DNA of 16,778 nucleotides, from assembly GCA_014534095.1 (NCBI GenBank), contig JACVSD010000029.1, forward strand, positions 1 through 16,778. Reading direction: 5' to 3'. The notes beneath the pieces are model-generated. The model was not told the origin of the DNA, searched no databases, and worked only from the letters and a program-made list of their open reading frames with translations. This DNA comes from Nitrospiraceae bacterium. Lineage in GTDB: Bacteria > Nitrospirota > Nitrospiria > Nitrospirales > Nitrospiraceae. The position numbers and the translations under genes were made by a program. Below are positions 7,891 through 14,312 of this stretch, piece by piece; position 1 is the first letter of the stretch; every line of letters starts with the position of its first letter.

Positions 7891-9782
7891 GAAATCTCAC
7901 AGCCAAAGTATTCCATGCCTTCGCGGGACGGTACGGGCAGGCGGTGCTCGACCATCGTTCGCTCCTCGTGCTCTTCACCCAGCTGAGTCTCATCTTGGCG
8001 GCCAATTTGACGGCGTTTGCATTGCGATTCGATGGGGAGATCCCCGGCGAATATGCCGAGATGCTGTGGCGGCATGCGCCGGTTGTGCTGGTGGTGTTTG
8101 GCGCAGGACTGTGGATCTTCGGGATCCATCGCGGGCTGTGGCGCTATGTCGGCATCCACGACGTTGGACGGATTTTCGGCGCCGCCTTGGCCAGTGCCGC
8201 CATGTTGTATCTCACCCTCCATGGGCTGATGGGACGGACGGAATATCCCCGATCCATCATCATTTTGACCGGGGTTTTGACTGGACTGTACTTAGCCGGC
8301 ATTCGCCTGGCGGTACGGGCCTTCCGCGAGTGGCTCCGCATTGTCGGGCCTGGCGTCCAAAGAGTACTCATCGTGGGCGCCGGGAACGCCGGGGAATTGC
8401 TGGTCCGGGATATGTTGTCGGATGGCAGTTACAATAGCCGCCCCGTCGCTTTTGTGGATGACGATCCGGTCAAGCGGCGAATGAAGATCCACGGGGTGCC
8501 GGTGGTCGGCACCATCAGCGAGATCAAGGCGGTGGCGGAACGGCTGGCGGTGCAGGAAATCGTCGTAGCGATTCCCTCGGCCTCTCCTCTGGTGAAGCAG
8601 AAGATTTTGGCTGCATCCGAGGGCTGCACGGCGCCGATCAAGATTTTGCCGAGCGTCCGGCGGCTCCTCGGCGACGTCATCTCGCTCCAGCAGGTCCGGC
8701 CGATGAGCCTCGAAGACCTCCTCCAGCGGGAACCGATTCAGACCGATCGGGAGGAATTGCACCCTCTCATTGAGGGCAAAACCGTCTTGGTCACTGGAGC
8801 GGGCGGATCGATCGGATCCGAGTTATGCCGGCAGATCGCACAGTATCGGCCCGCCTCGCTCGTTTTGTTCGAGCGGTACGAGAACGGGCTGCATGCATTG
8901 CTGCTGGAATTACGGGCGACGGTTCCGCAAGTCGAGGTGCTCCCCATGGTTGGCGATGTGACGGTTTCCGAGCGGGTTGCGGAAGTCTTTCGGCATACGC
9001 GACCGGATCTCGTCTTCCATGCCGCCGCCCATAAACACGTGCCGCTGATGGAAATCAATCCCAAAGAGGCCGTGCGGAATAACGTCCTCGGTACGCGCGT
9101 CGTGGCCGAGGCCGCACTCGTGGCCGGCGTCGATCGGTTCGTGTTGATTTCCACGGACAAGGCGGTGAATCCGTCCAGTGTCATGGGGGTGACGAAGCGC
9201 ATCGCCGAACATGTCATCCAGGGATTCAACCAGAGGGGGCTCACCAAATTCACGGTCGTGCGCTTCGGCAATGTGTTGGGCAGCAACGGCAGCGTGGTGC
9301 CGCTCTTCACGGAGCAGATCCGGAGAGGCGGGCCAGTGACAGTGACCAGTCCCGAGATCAAACGCTACTTCATGACGATCCCCGAGGCGGTGCAGCTGGT
9401 GCTTCAGGCGAGCGTGATGGGACAGGGTGGCGAGGTGTTCGTCCTCGATATGGGCGAGCAGATCAAGATCGCGGACTTGGCCCGGAACATGATTGTCCTA
9501 TCGGGTCTCGTGCCCGGGAAGGACGTGCAGATTGTGTATACGGGCTTGCGCCCGGGCGAGAAACTGTACGAGGAGCTCTTCGAAGGAAGTGAGCGGGTGG
9601 AACCGACGGCGCATGGGAAGATTCATCGCGCCGTGGGCACGCCGCTTCCCGTCGAGGACCTGGAGGAGTGGGTCAGGGACTTGCGAATGAGCTTGTCCGA
9701 AATCGAGGAAGAGGAGTTGCTCCTCGACTTGAAGCGGCTGGTGCCCAGTTTTACACAGTCCGCGCCCCAGCGCGTGGTGTAG
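7887..9782 (+). CDS. wbpM: Membrane-bound UDP-HexNAc 4,6-dehydratase, WbpM/PglF/CapD-like
   Basis: A 631-residue protein with four N-terminal transmembrane segments (roughly 26-45, 63-80, 96-113, 121-139). These are followed by a first Rossmann domain (VGAGNAG, 163-169) and a second SDR domain (VTGAGGSIG, 302-310). The catalytic region ISTDKAVNPSSVMGVTKR (421-438) has methionine (M433) where ordinary SDRs have tyrosine, plus K437 and an STDK loop. This Ser-Met-Lys arrangement is the mark of the large C6 dehydratases. Known family members convert UDP-GlcNAc to UDP-4-keto-6-deoxy-GlcNAc, the precursor of QuiNAc, FucNAc or bacillosamine. Here the partners are probably the reductase at 913-1902 and the initiating transferase at 1975-3060. 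It is the last gene of the ATGA-coupled group. The length matches full-size family members. Confidence 0.95.
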   Translation: MRNLTAKVFHAFAGRYGQAVLDHRSLLVLFTQLSLILAANLTAFALRFDGEIPGEYAEMLWRHAPVVLVVFGAGLWIFGIHRGLWRYVGIHDVGRIFGAALASAAMLYLTLHGLMGRTEYPRSIIILTGVLTGLYLAGIRLAVRAFREWLRIVGPGVQRVLIVGAGNAGELLVRDMLSDGSYNSRPVAFVDDDPVKRRMKIHGVPVVGTISEIKAVAERLAVQEIVVAIPSASPLVKQKILAASEGCTAPIKILPSVRRLLGDVISLQQVRPMSLEDLLQREPIQTDREELHPLIEGKTVLVTGAGGSIGSELCRQIAQYRPASLVLFERYENGLHALLLELRATVPQVEVLPMVGDVTVSERVAEVFRHTRPDLVFHAAAHKHVPLMEINPKEAVRNNVLGTRVVAEAALVAGVDRFVLISTDKAVNPSSVMGVTKRIAEHVIQGFNQRGLTKFTVVRFGNVLGSNGSVVPLFTEQIRRGGPVTVTSPEIKRYFMTIPEAVQLVLQASVMGQGGEVFVLDMGEQIKIADLARNMIVLSGLVPGKDVQIVYTGLRPGEKLYEELFEGSERVEPTAHGKIHRAVGTPLPVEDLEEWVRDLRMSLSEIEEEELLLDLKRLVPSFTQSAPQRVV

Positions 9783-9860
9783 CCGAGGAGACGGTGGACC
9801 GTTTGGCGTAGCCGTCTTCCAGCGTCGTCCACCATCTGCAATTCCGGCCGCTAACATTTT

Positions 9861-9890
9861 CTTGACCCGCAACGGGTCGAGTGTTTCTAT
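9861..9890 (+). terminator. Hairpin with short U-rich tail after wbpM, possible weak terminator
   Basis: The left arm 9861-9869 (CTTGACCCG) and right arm 9873-9881 (CGGGTCGAG) pair over nine bases with one G-U wobble around a CAA loop. TGTTTCTAT follows. It lies 79 bases after the wbpM stop and 50 bases before the KdsC-family start, inside the 148-base gap 9783-9930. The tail is interrupted, so termination may be partial. The left arm also contains TTGACC, a possible -35 element. A separate 7-bp inverted repeat (GGTGGAC 9793-9799, GTCCACC 9827-9833) lies just upstream. Confidence 0.4.
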
Positions 9891-9930
9891 AGGGCAATTC
9901 GATGCTGAACTACCCTTACATGAACGCGGC

Positions 9931-10473
9931 ATGAAACAGACGAGTCGCCGGTCGAAGCCGGTTTCACTGGCCGTGCTTCGACAGATTCGGTTGCTGGCCA
10001 CCGACGTCGATGGGGTGTTGACCGATGCCGGAATGTATTACTCCGAATACGGCGATGAATGGAAAAAATTCAACACGCGGGACGGCATGGGGCTCAAGTT
10101 GCTCCAAAAGGCGGGGCTGATCACGGCCATCGTCACGCAAGAGCGCACCAAACTGGTGGCGCGCCGGGCGGAAAAGCTCACCATTCCGGAATTGCATCAA
10201 GGGGTCATGGATAAATTGCCGGTGATCCGCTCCATGGCTGAGCGGTATGGATTGACACTCCGCCAGGTCGCCTATATCGGTGACGATGTCAATGATCTGC
10301 AGGCGCTGACGGCCGTCGGGTTCTCGGCATCGCCCGCGGATGGCATGCCGGTCGTGCGAGTGGCGGTTGATTACGTGTGCGAGAAGAAAGGCGGGGAAGG
10401 GGCCGTGCGCGAAATCATTGACATGATCCTCGCAGCACAGACGTCCAAGCAGGCGCGAGGTGGGAGGCGATAG
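9931..10473 (+). CDS. kdsC: KdsC-family HAD phosphatase (KDO-8-P or KDN-9-P type)
   Basis: A 180-residue type C0 HAD phosphatase with no cap domain, expected to work as a tetramer. The nucleophile motif is LLATDVDGVLTD (21-32; D25 and D27). Motif II is in VTQE (68-71), and the acidic motif is YIGDDVNDL (115-123). The C-terminal EKKGGEGAVREIID (151-164) is the family tail that enters the neighbouring subunit's active site. KdsC removes phosphate from KDO-8-phosphate in inner-core LPS synthesis. Here the motif II region reads TQERTK and not the TGR/SGR usual in KdsC, placing Glu71 and, 11 residues later, Lys82 where KDN-9-phosphate phosphatases carry a Glu/Lys specificity pair. ATG 9931 is the only good start; TTG 9862 would add 23 unconvincing residues. 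No clear Shine-Dalgarno is visible. kdsA and kdsB are not in the window. Confidence 0.9.
   Translation: MKQTSRRSKPVSLAVLRQIRLLATDVDGVLTDAGMYYSEYGDEWKKFNTRDGMGLKLLQKAGLITAIVTQERTKLVARRAEKLTIPELHQGVMDKLPVIRSMAERYGLTLRQVAYIGDDVNDLQALTAVGFSASPADGMPVVRVAVDYVCEKKGGEGAVREIIDMILAAQTSKQARGGRR
10462..10467 (+). promoter_or_regulatory. Strong Shine-Dalgarno that fixes the manC start
   Basis: GGGAGG lies inside the end of the preceding gene, seven bases before ATG 10475. It selects that ATG over the in-frame GTG at 10460, which would overlap the site. It also shows that the basic N-terminal tail of ManC is genuinely translated. Confidence 0.7.
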
Positions 10474-10474
10474 C

Positions 10475-11980
10475 ATGCCGGTCAAGAGTGGGACACAGTC
10501 GCGGGGAGGCACTGGTCGGGCGCCGAAGGGCACAGCGGCCGGCCGGCTGTATCCGGTCATTATGGCCGGCGGCAGCGGCACGCGGTTCTGGCCCCTCAGC
10601 CGTCATTTGTTTCCGAAGCAGCTGCTGCGCATCGGGGGGACTGAAACGTTAATCCAACAGACCATGCGCCGGATGATCGGTTGCGCCTCGCCGCGGCAGG
10701 TCTTGATTTCCACGAATGGGCCGCAAGCGGAATTGATCAAGGCTCAGTTGTCGGATTGGAAGGACGAGCTGCAAGACAACTTCGTGCTCGAGCCGGAGGG
10801 ACGAAACACCGCGCCCGCGATCGCTCTGGCGGCGTTGGAAGTGATCCGCCGGGATCCGGATGCGCTGATGCTGGTGGTCCCGGCTGATCATGTGGTGACC
10901 GGGCAGCGGGACTTCGAAGCCGCCGTCCGATTGGCCTCCACACTGGCCGCGGACGGACATCTGGTGACGTTTGGTATCAAGCCGATCAGGCCCGAGACGG
11001 GCTATGGATATATCCGGCCGAATCAAAACCAGGTGTTGGGAAGGCAAGGGGCCTTACAAGGGTTTCCGGTGCTCAAATTTATTGAGAAGCCTGATGCCGC
11101 GAAGGCTGCCCGGTACTTGAAGGACGGGAACTTTTTCTGGAACAGCGGAATGTTCGTCTGGCGCGCCGCCACCATCCTGGAGGAAATCCGCAGTCACCAG
11201 CCGGCGCTGGCGCAAGCGGTCGAGCGGATCCGTCAGCTCGCGATCACGGGTGCGCCGAGAGCGGCCATCGATGACGTCTATCGCTCCATTGCGCCGGTTT
11301 CCATCGACACGGGCGTGATGGAGCAGTCGGCGAAAGCCGCGATGGTCCCCGTCTCGTTTCGGTGGTCCGATGTGGGAAGCTGGGGCAGCCTCGACGAGGT
11401 GGCGGCCAAAGATCGAGCTGGGAACGTCTTCACGGGGCGTGTCGTGGATATTGACAGCGCCCGCTCGGTCGTCTACGCCGATCGACGCGTCGTAGCCACC
11501 ATCGGTCTGGAGGACATGGTGGTGGTCGATACGCCGGATGCCACGCTGGTTTGTCCGAAGGCCCGTGCGCAGGACGTCAAAAAAGTGGTGGAAATCCTGA
11601 AGCAGCAAAAGGCCCCGGAGCATCTCGAGCATCTCACCGTGCAGCGGCCCTGGGGGTCCTATACGATCCTCGAGGAAGGGCGGGGCTTCAAGGTTAAGCG
11701 CGTGACGGTGCACCCGGGGGGACGCCTCTCTTTGCAACTGCACCATCAGCGGAGCGAACATTGGGTCGTCATTGCTGGAACGGCCCGCGTCACCCGCAAC
11801 GAGGAAATCTTTGACCTTCAGGTCGGTATGAGTACGGCGATTCCGGTCGAGACAAAGCATCGGCTGGAGAATCCTGGGAAGCACACGTTGCATCTCATCG
11901 AGGTGCAGAACGGGCCGTACCTCGGCGAAGACGACATTGTCCGCTTCAAAGATGACTATGGCCGCAATGTAAAGCAGTGA
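10475..11980 (+). CDS. manC: Bifunctional mannose-1-phosphate guanylyltransferase/mannose-6-phosphate isomerase
   Basis: A 501-residue cytosolic enzyme making GDP-mannose. The N-terminal nucleotidyltransferase domain has the pyrophosphorylase signature AGGSGTRFWPLSR (31-43) with FPKQLL (K48). FIEKPD and NSGMFVW follow, as expected for sugar-binding elements. The C-terminal cupin (from about residue 388, QRPWGSYTILEEG) is a type II phosphomannose isomerase with the metal-binding LQLHHQRSEHWVV and a FDLQVGMSTAIPVETKHRL segment. It should therefore interconvert fructose-6-P and mannose-6-P as well as make GDP-mannose from mannose-1-P. It is slightly longer than usual because of a basic, glycine-rich tail of about 24 residues (MPVKSGTQSRGGTGRAPKG). 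The phosphomannomutase for the middle step is the next gene. The product could feed mannose, rhamnose or fucose branches; no GDP-mannose-modifying enzyme is present here. Confidence 0.96.
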   Translation: MPVKSGTQSRGGTGRAPKGTAAGRLYPVIMAGGSGTRFWPLSRHLFPKQLLRIGGTETLIQQTMRRMIGCASPRQVLISTNGPQAELIKAQLSDWKDELQDNFVLEPEGRNTAPAIALAALEVIRRDPDALMLVVPADHVVTGQRDFEAAVRLASTLAADGHLVTFGIKPIRPETGYGYIRPNQNQVLGRQGALQGFPVLKFIEKPDAAKAARYLKDGNFFWNSGMFVWRAATILEEIRSHQPALAQAVERIRQLAITGAPRAAIDDVYRSIAPVSIDTGVMEQSAKAAMVPVSFRWSDVGSWGSLDEVAAKDRAGNVFTGRVVDIDSARSVVYADRRVVATIGLEDMVVVDTPDATLVCPKARAQDVKKVVEILKQQKAPEHLEHLTVQRPWGSYTILEEGRGFKVKRVTVHPGGRLSLQLHHQRSEHWVVIAGTARVTRNEEIFDLQVGMSTAIPVETKHRLENPGKHTLHLIEVQNGPYLGEDDIVRFKDDYGRNVKQ

Positions 11981-12050
11981 TGAGTGATCGGTAATGAGCG
12001 GAGGGTATCTCCCGTCTAGTTCCTTATCACCATCCCGCATCCCTCATCAC
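11977..12050 (+). repeat. Nested imperfect inverted-repeat element between manC and manB
   Basis: The outer arms GTGATGAG (11977-11984, overlapping the manC stop) and CTCATCAC (12043-12050) are perfectly complementary. Inside them lie a near copy of each arm: GTAATGAG (11991-11998) and CTTATCAC (12023-12030). A central GGAG/CTCC (12000-12003 and 12009-12012) adds a small inner stem. The whole could fold into an imperfect hairpin of about 74 bases. It ends directly before the manB Shine-Dalgarno AGGAG (12051-12055). There is no U-tract, so a simple terminator is unlikely. It may be a REP-like dispersed element or an mRNA-stability/translation structure; this is inferred. Confidence 0.5.
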
Positions 12051-12060
12051 AGGAGTAAGA

Positions 12061-13452
12061 ATGGGTCTCTTTCGAGAATATGACCTCCGAGGCATCGTCG
12101 GGCAGGAACTGACGGAGGAACTTGCGGAGCAAGTCGGACGCGCGTATTGCACGCATGTCAAGAACCGCCTCGTCACCACCGTGAGCGTCGGCCGGGATGG
12201 CCGGCTCAGTTCCCCCATGTTGCATCGTGGACTGATCCGGGGATTGCTCGCCGGCGGGCTGGATGTGGTCGATCTCGGCATCTGTCCGTCGCCGTTGGTC
12301 TATTTCTCGCTGTTTCATCTGCCGGTGGACGGCGGCATTATGATCACCGGCAGCCACAATGCCGCCGAATACAATGGATTTAAAATCTGCGTCGGCCAGG
12401 AGGCGATTCACGGCGAAGAGATCCAGCGTCTTCGGGAGGTCATGGAACGGGGGGCGTATGTTTCGGGGGCCGGTCGTCTCTCGGAACATCCAATCATTCC
12501 GGATTATCTCGCCTATTTGAAGCGCAGTTTTGCCGGCGTCCAGGCAGGTCATCTGCATGTCGTCATCGATTGCGGCAATGGAGTGGCGGCATTGGTCGCG
12601 AAAGAAGCCCTGGAATTGCTCGGGTGCACAGTGACCGGGTTGTATTGCGAGCTGGACGGCCGCTTCCCGCACCATCACCCCGATCCCACAGTCTTGGAGA
12701 ATTTGTCCGATGTCCGGCAGGCCGTGAGGGAGCAGAAAGCCGATGTGGGGATTGCCTACGACGGTGACGCCGACCGTATCGGCGCCATTGACGAGCAGAG
12801 CGAGGTATTATGGGGCGACCGTCTGATGGTCGTCTACGCGCGCGACATCCTGGCCGCCAAGCCCGGCAGCGCCATCATCTCCGAAGTGAAGGCCTCCCAA
12901 AGCCTGTATGACGATATCGCCGCGCAAGGCGGCCGTCCCATCATGTGGAAGACGGGGCATTCGCTGATCAAGGCGAAGATGAAAGAAGAGTCGGCTGTCC
13001 TGGCTGGGGAAATGTCGGGACACATGTTTTTCGCGGACCGATACTTCGGGTATGACGACGCGATATACGCGTCCTGCCGCTTGATCGAAATCCTGGCGAA
13101 ACGCAACCAGCCGCTGTCCGCCCTGGTCGCCGACCTGCCCAAAACTGTTGTGACGCCAGAGATCCGCGTCGACATGCCCGATGCGGTGAAGTTCGAGGTG
13201 GTCCAACGGATCCGTGCGCGATTTGAGCGCTATCTCGCGACCAAGCAACGCCTCGGTCCATCAAAGCTCATTCTTCGTGACGTCGTCACGATCGACGGGG
13301 TGCGGGCGATCTTTGAGCAGGGATGGGGACTGATTCGAGCCTCGAATACTCAGCCGGCGCTTGTCCTCCGGTTCGAAGCTGTGTCTGCCGAGCAGATGGC
13401 GTTGATTCGAAGCCTCATCGAAGCGGAACTTGCCGCAGCGCAAGTCTCCTAA
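12061..13452 (+). CDS. manB: Phosphomannomutase/phosphoglucomutase (AlgC-type)
   Basis: A 463-residue alpha-D-phosphohexomutase that interconverts mannose-6-P and mannose-1-P (and often the glucose equivalents). All four family loops are present. The phosphoserine loop is TGSHNAAEYNG (96-106; S98 phosphorylated), matching AlgC's TGSHN and not the commoner TASHN. The metal loop is DGDADRIG (234-241), the sugar-recognition loop GEMSGHMFF (316-324), and the phosphate-binding loop RASNTQPALVLR (426-437). The N-terminal FREYDLRGI is also typical. The start is supported by AGGAG at 12051-12055 with five-base spacing. It sits directly after manC and supplies its mannose-1-P. The gap to manC carries an inverted-repeat element. 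Dual PMM/PGM activity is probable from family similarity but not visible. Confidence 0.96.
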   Translation: MGLFREYDLRGIVGQELTEELAEQVGRAYCTHVKNRLVTTVSVGRDGRLSSPMLHRGLIRGLLAGGLDVVDLGICPSPLVYFSLFHLPVDGGIMITGSHNAAEYNGFKICVGQEAIHGEEIQRLREVMERGAYVSGAGRLSEHPIIPDYLAYLKRSFAGVQAGHLHVVIDCGNGVAALVAKEALELLGCTVTGLYCELDGRFPHHHPDPTVLENLSDVRQAVREQKADVGIAYDGDADRIGAIDEQSEVLWGDRLMVVYARDILAAKPGSAIISEVKASQSLYDDIAAQGGRPIMWKTGHSLIKAKMKEESAVLAGEMSGHMFFADRYFGYDDAIYASCRLIEILAKRNQPLSALVADLPKTVVTPEIRVDMPDAVKFEVVQRIRARFERYLATKQRLGPSKLILRDVVTIDGVRAIFEQGWGLIRASNTQPALVLRFEAVSAEQMALIRSLIEAELAAAQVS

Positions 13453-13495
13453 GCAGTAGTTCACCGTTCCATCTCTCCTTTTATCTTTTCTCTGA

Positions 13496-14257
13496 ATGAT
13501 GACCGTCTTGCGTCTGCTCACGTTCACCGTTTGCATTGGCCTCTGTGTCGGCCTCCCATCAGAGGCTGCGGACAGCCTGGTCCTTTCACGCCCGTTCAAG
13601 CCCGGCGAACGGCTCACCTACGATATTTCGTGGCTCAATATCACCGCCGGGACCGCGGTGATGGAAGTGCACGACGGCGGCAGTCCGACCTCTGCGACTC
13701 TTTTGACGACTGCTCGCTCGAGCCCGATGGTTACCAAGTTTTATCCCGTCAATAACCGAGTGGAATCGCACATTGACGTCGACCGGCTGCTGCCCGAGCA
13801 CATGGTGTTTCACCGCCATGAAGGCAAACGGACGAACGACTTCGACTATACGTTCCATCATCAAGCGGGGACCGTGACCGCCGTGAAGGACGGCACTACA
13901 GAGGTCCTTCCCATCGAACCGTTGACGCAAGATGCCGTTTCCTGTTTGTACCTGGTCCGAAGCACCCTGCCGATGACCCCAGGTGCGACGATGGCCATCC
14001 ACGTCCATCATGACAAGAAAAACTACAAACTCGAAGTGCGAGTGGAACAACTTGAAAACCTCAAGGGCCCATGGGGGACACTCCAGGCGGCCCGCATTTT
14101 AGTGGTCATGCCGTTCCAAGGGATCTTTCTGAATCAGGGGAATCTGCGAGTGTGGATGACGACCGATGAACGCCGGATCCCATTGAGGATGAAGGCGAAA
14201 GTGATTATCGGGTCCATCACGGCGGATCTCGTTGACGGCCTGCCAAACGCACGTTGA
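13496..14257 (+). CDS. Secreted DUF3108-domain protein
   Basis: A 253-residue protein with a signal peptide (about 1-24; hydrophobic core LRLLTFTVCIGLCVGL, cleavage probably after SEA or EAA). There is no lipobox cysteine, so it should be a soluble periplasmic or outer-membrane-associated protein. The mature part begins with KPGERLTYDISWLNITAGTA, the hallmark opening of DUF3108, and continues as a beta-rich domain with DFDYTFHH and a C-terminal LRVWMTTDERRIPLRMKAK. The molecular function of the family is not established. No Shine-Dalgarno is visible; instead the 25 bases before the start are almost all pyrimidine. ATG 13496 is followed by a second ATG at 13499. Its placement between manB and fbp in a polysaccharide locus suggests an envelope role, but that rests on location only. 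Confidence 0.9.
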   Translation: MMTVLRLLTFTVCIGLCVGLPSEAADSLVLSRPFKPGERLTYDISWLNITAGTAVMEVHDGGSPTSATLLTTARSSPMVTKFYPVNNRVESHIDVDRLLPEHMVFHRHEGKRTNDFDYTFHHQAGTVTAVKDGTTEVLPIEPLTQDAVSCLYLVRSTLPMTPGATMAIHVHHDKKNYKLEVRVEQLENLKGPWGTLQAARILVVMPFQGIFLNQGNLRVWMTTDERRIPLRMKAKVIIGSITADLVDGLPNAR

Positions 14258-14262
14258 CGTGC
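14249..14262 (+). other. Perfect palindrome at the DUF3108 stop codon
   Basis: GCACGT TG ACGTGC is a 6-bp perfect inverted repeat with a two-base centre that includes the TGA stop. It lacks a U-tract and its loop is too short for a standard terminator. It lies 12 bases upstream of the candidate fbp -35 element, so an operator is conceivable. Confidence 0.3.
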
Positions 14263-14273
14263 AAAGACGCTGA

Positions 14274-14302
14274 TTGCTCATGCCTTGTGAAATCGTTATA
14301 CT
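14274..14302 (+). promoter_or_regulatory. Candidate sigma70-type promoter for fbp
   Basis: TTGCTC (14274-14279; three of six matches to TTGACA) is separated by 17 bases from TATACT (14297-14302; five of six matches to TATAAT). A start about seven bases later falls near 14309, only about four bases before the preferred fbp ATG at 14313, which has no Shine-Dalgarno. If real, the message would be essentially leaderless. Confidence 0.4.
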
Positions 14303-14312
14303 GCTAATGATC

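Noticed and set aside
9862..9930. TTG 9862 as the start of the KdsC-family gene
   Set aside because: It would sit inside the hairpin arm and add 23 residues without family support, while ATG 9931 gives a normal-length protein.
11054..12040. Long minus-strand open frame of 328 codons opposite manC
   Set aside because: It lies antisense to a gene with unmistakable ManC motifs and its translation shows no recognisable domain. Such frames arise in GC-rich coding DNA.
12016..12678. Minus-strand open frame of 220 codons opposite the manB start
   Set aside because: It is antisense to conserved phosphomannomutase loops, and no recognisable domain is present.
14274..14312. Upstream starts for FBPase (TTG 14274, ATG 14280, ATG 14307)
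   Set aside because: They would prepend a hydrophobic stub not seen in the family and overlap a good -10 element. MGISLT at 14313 matches the family opening.
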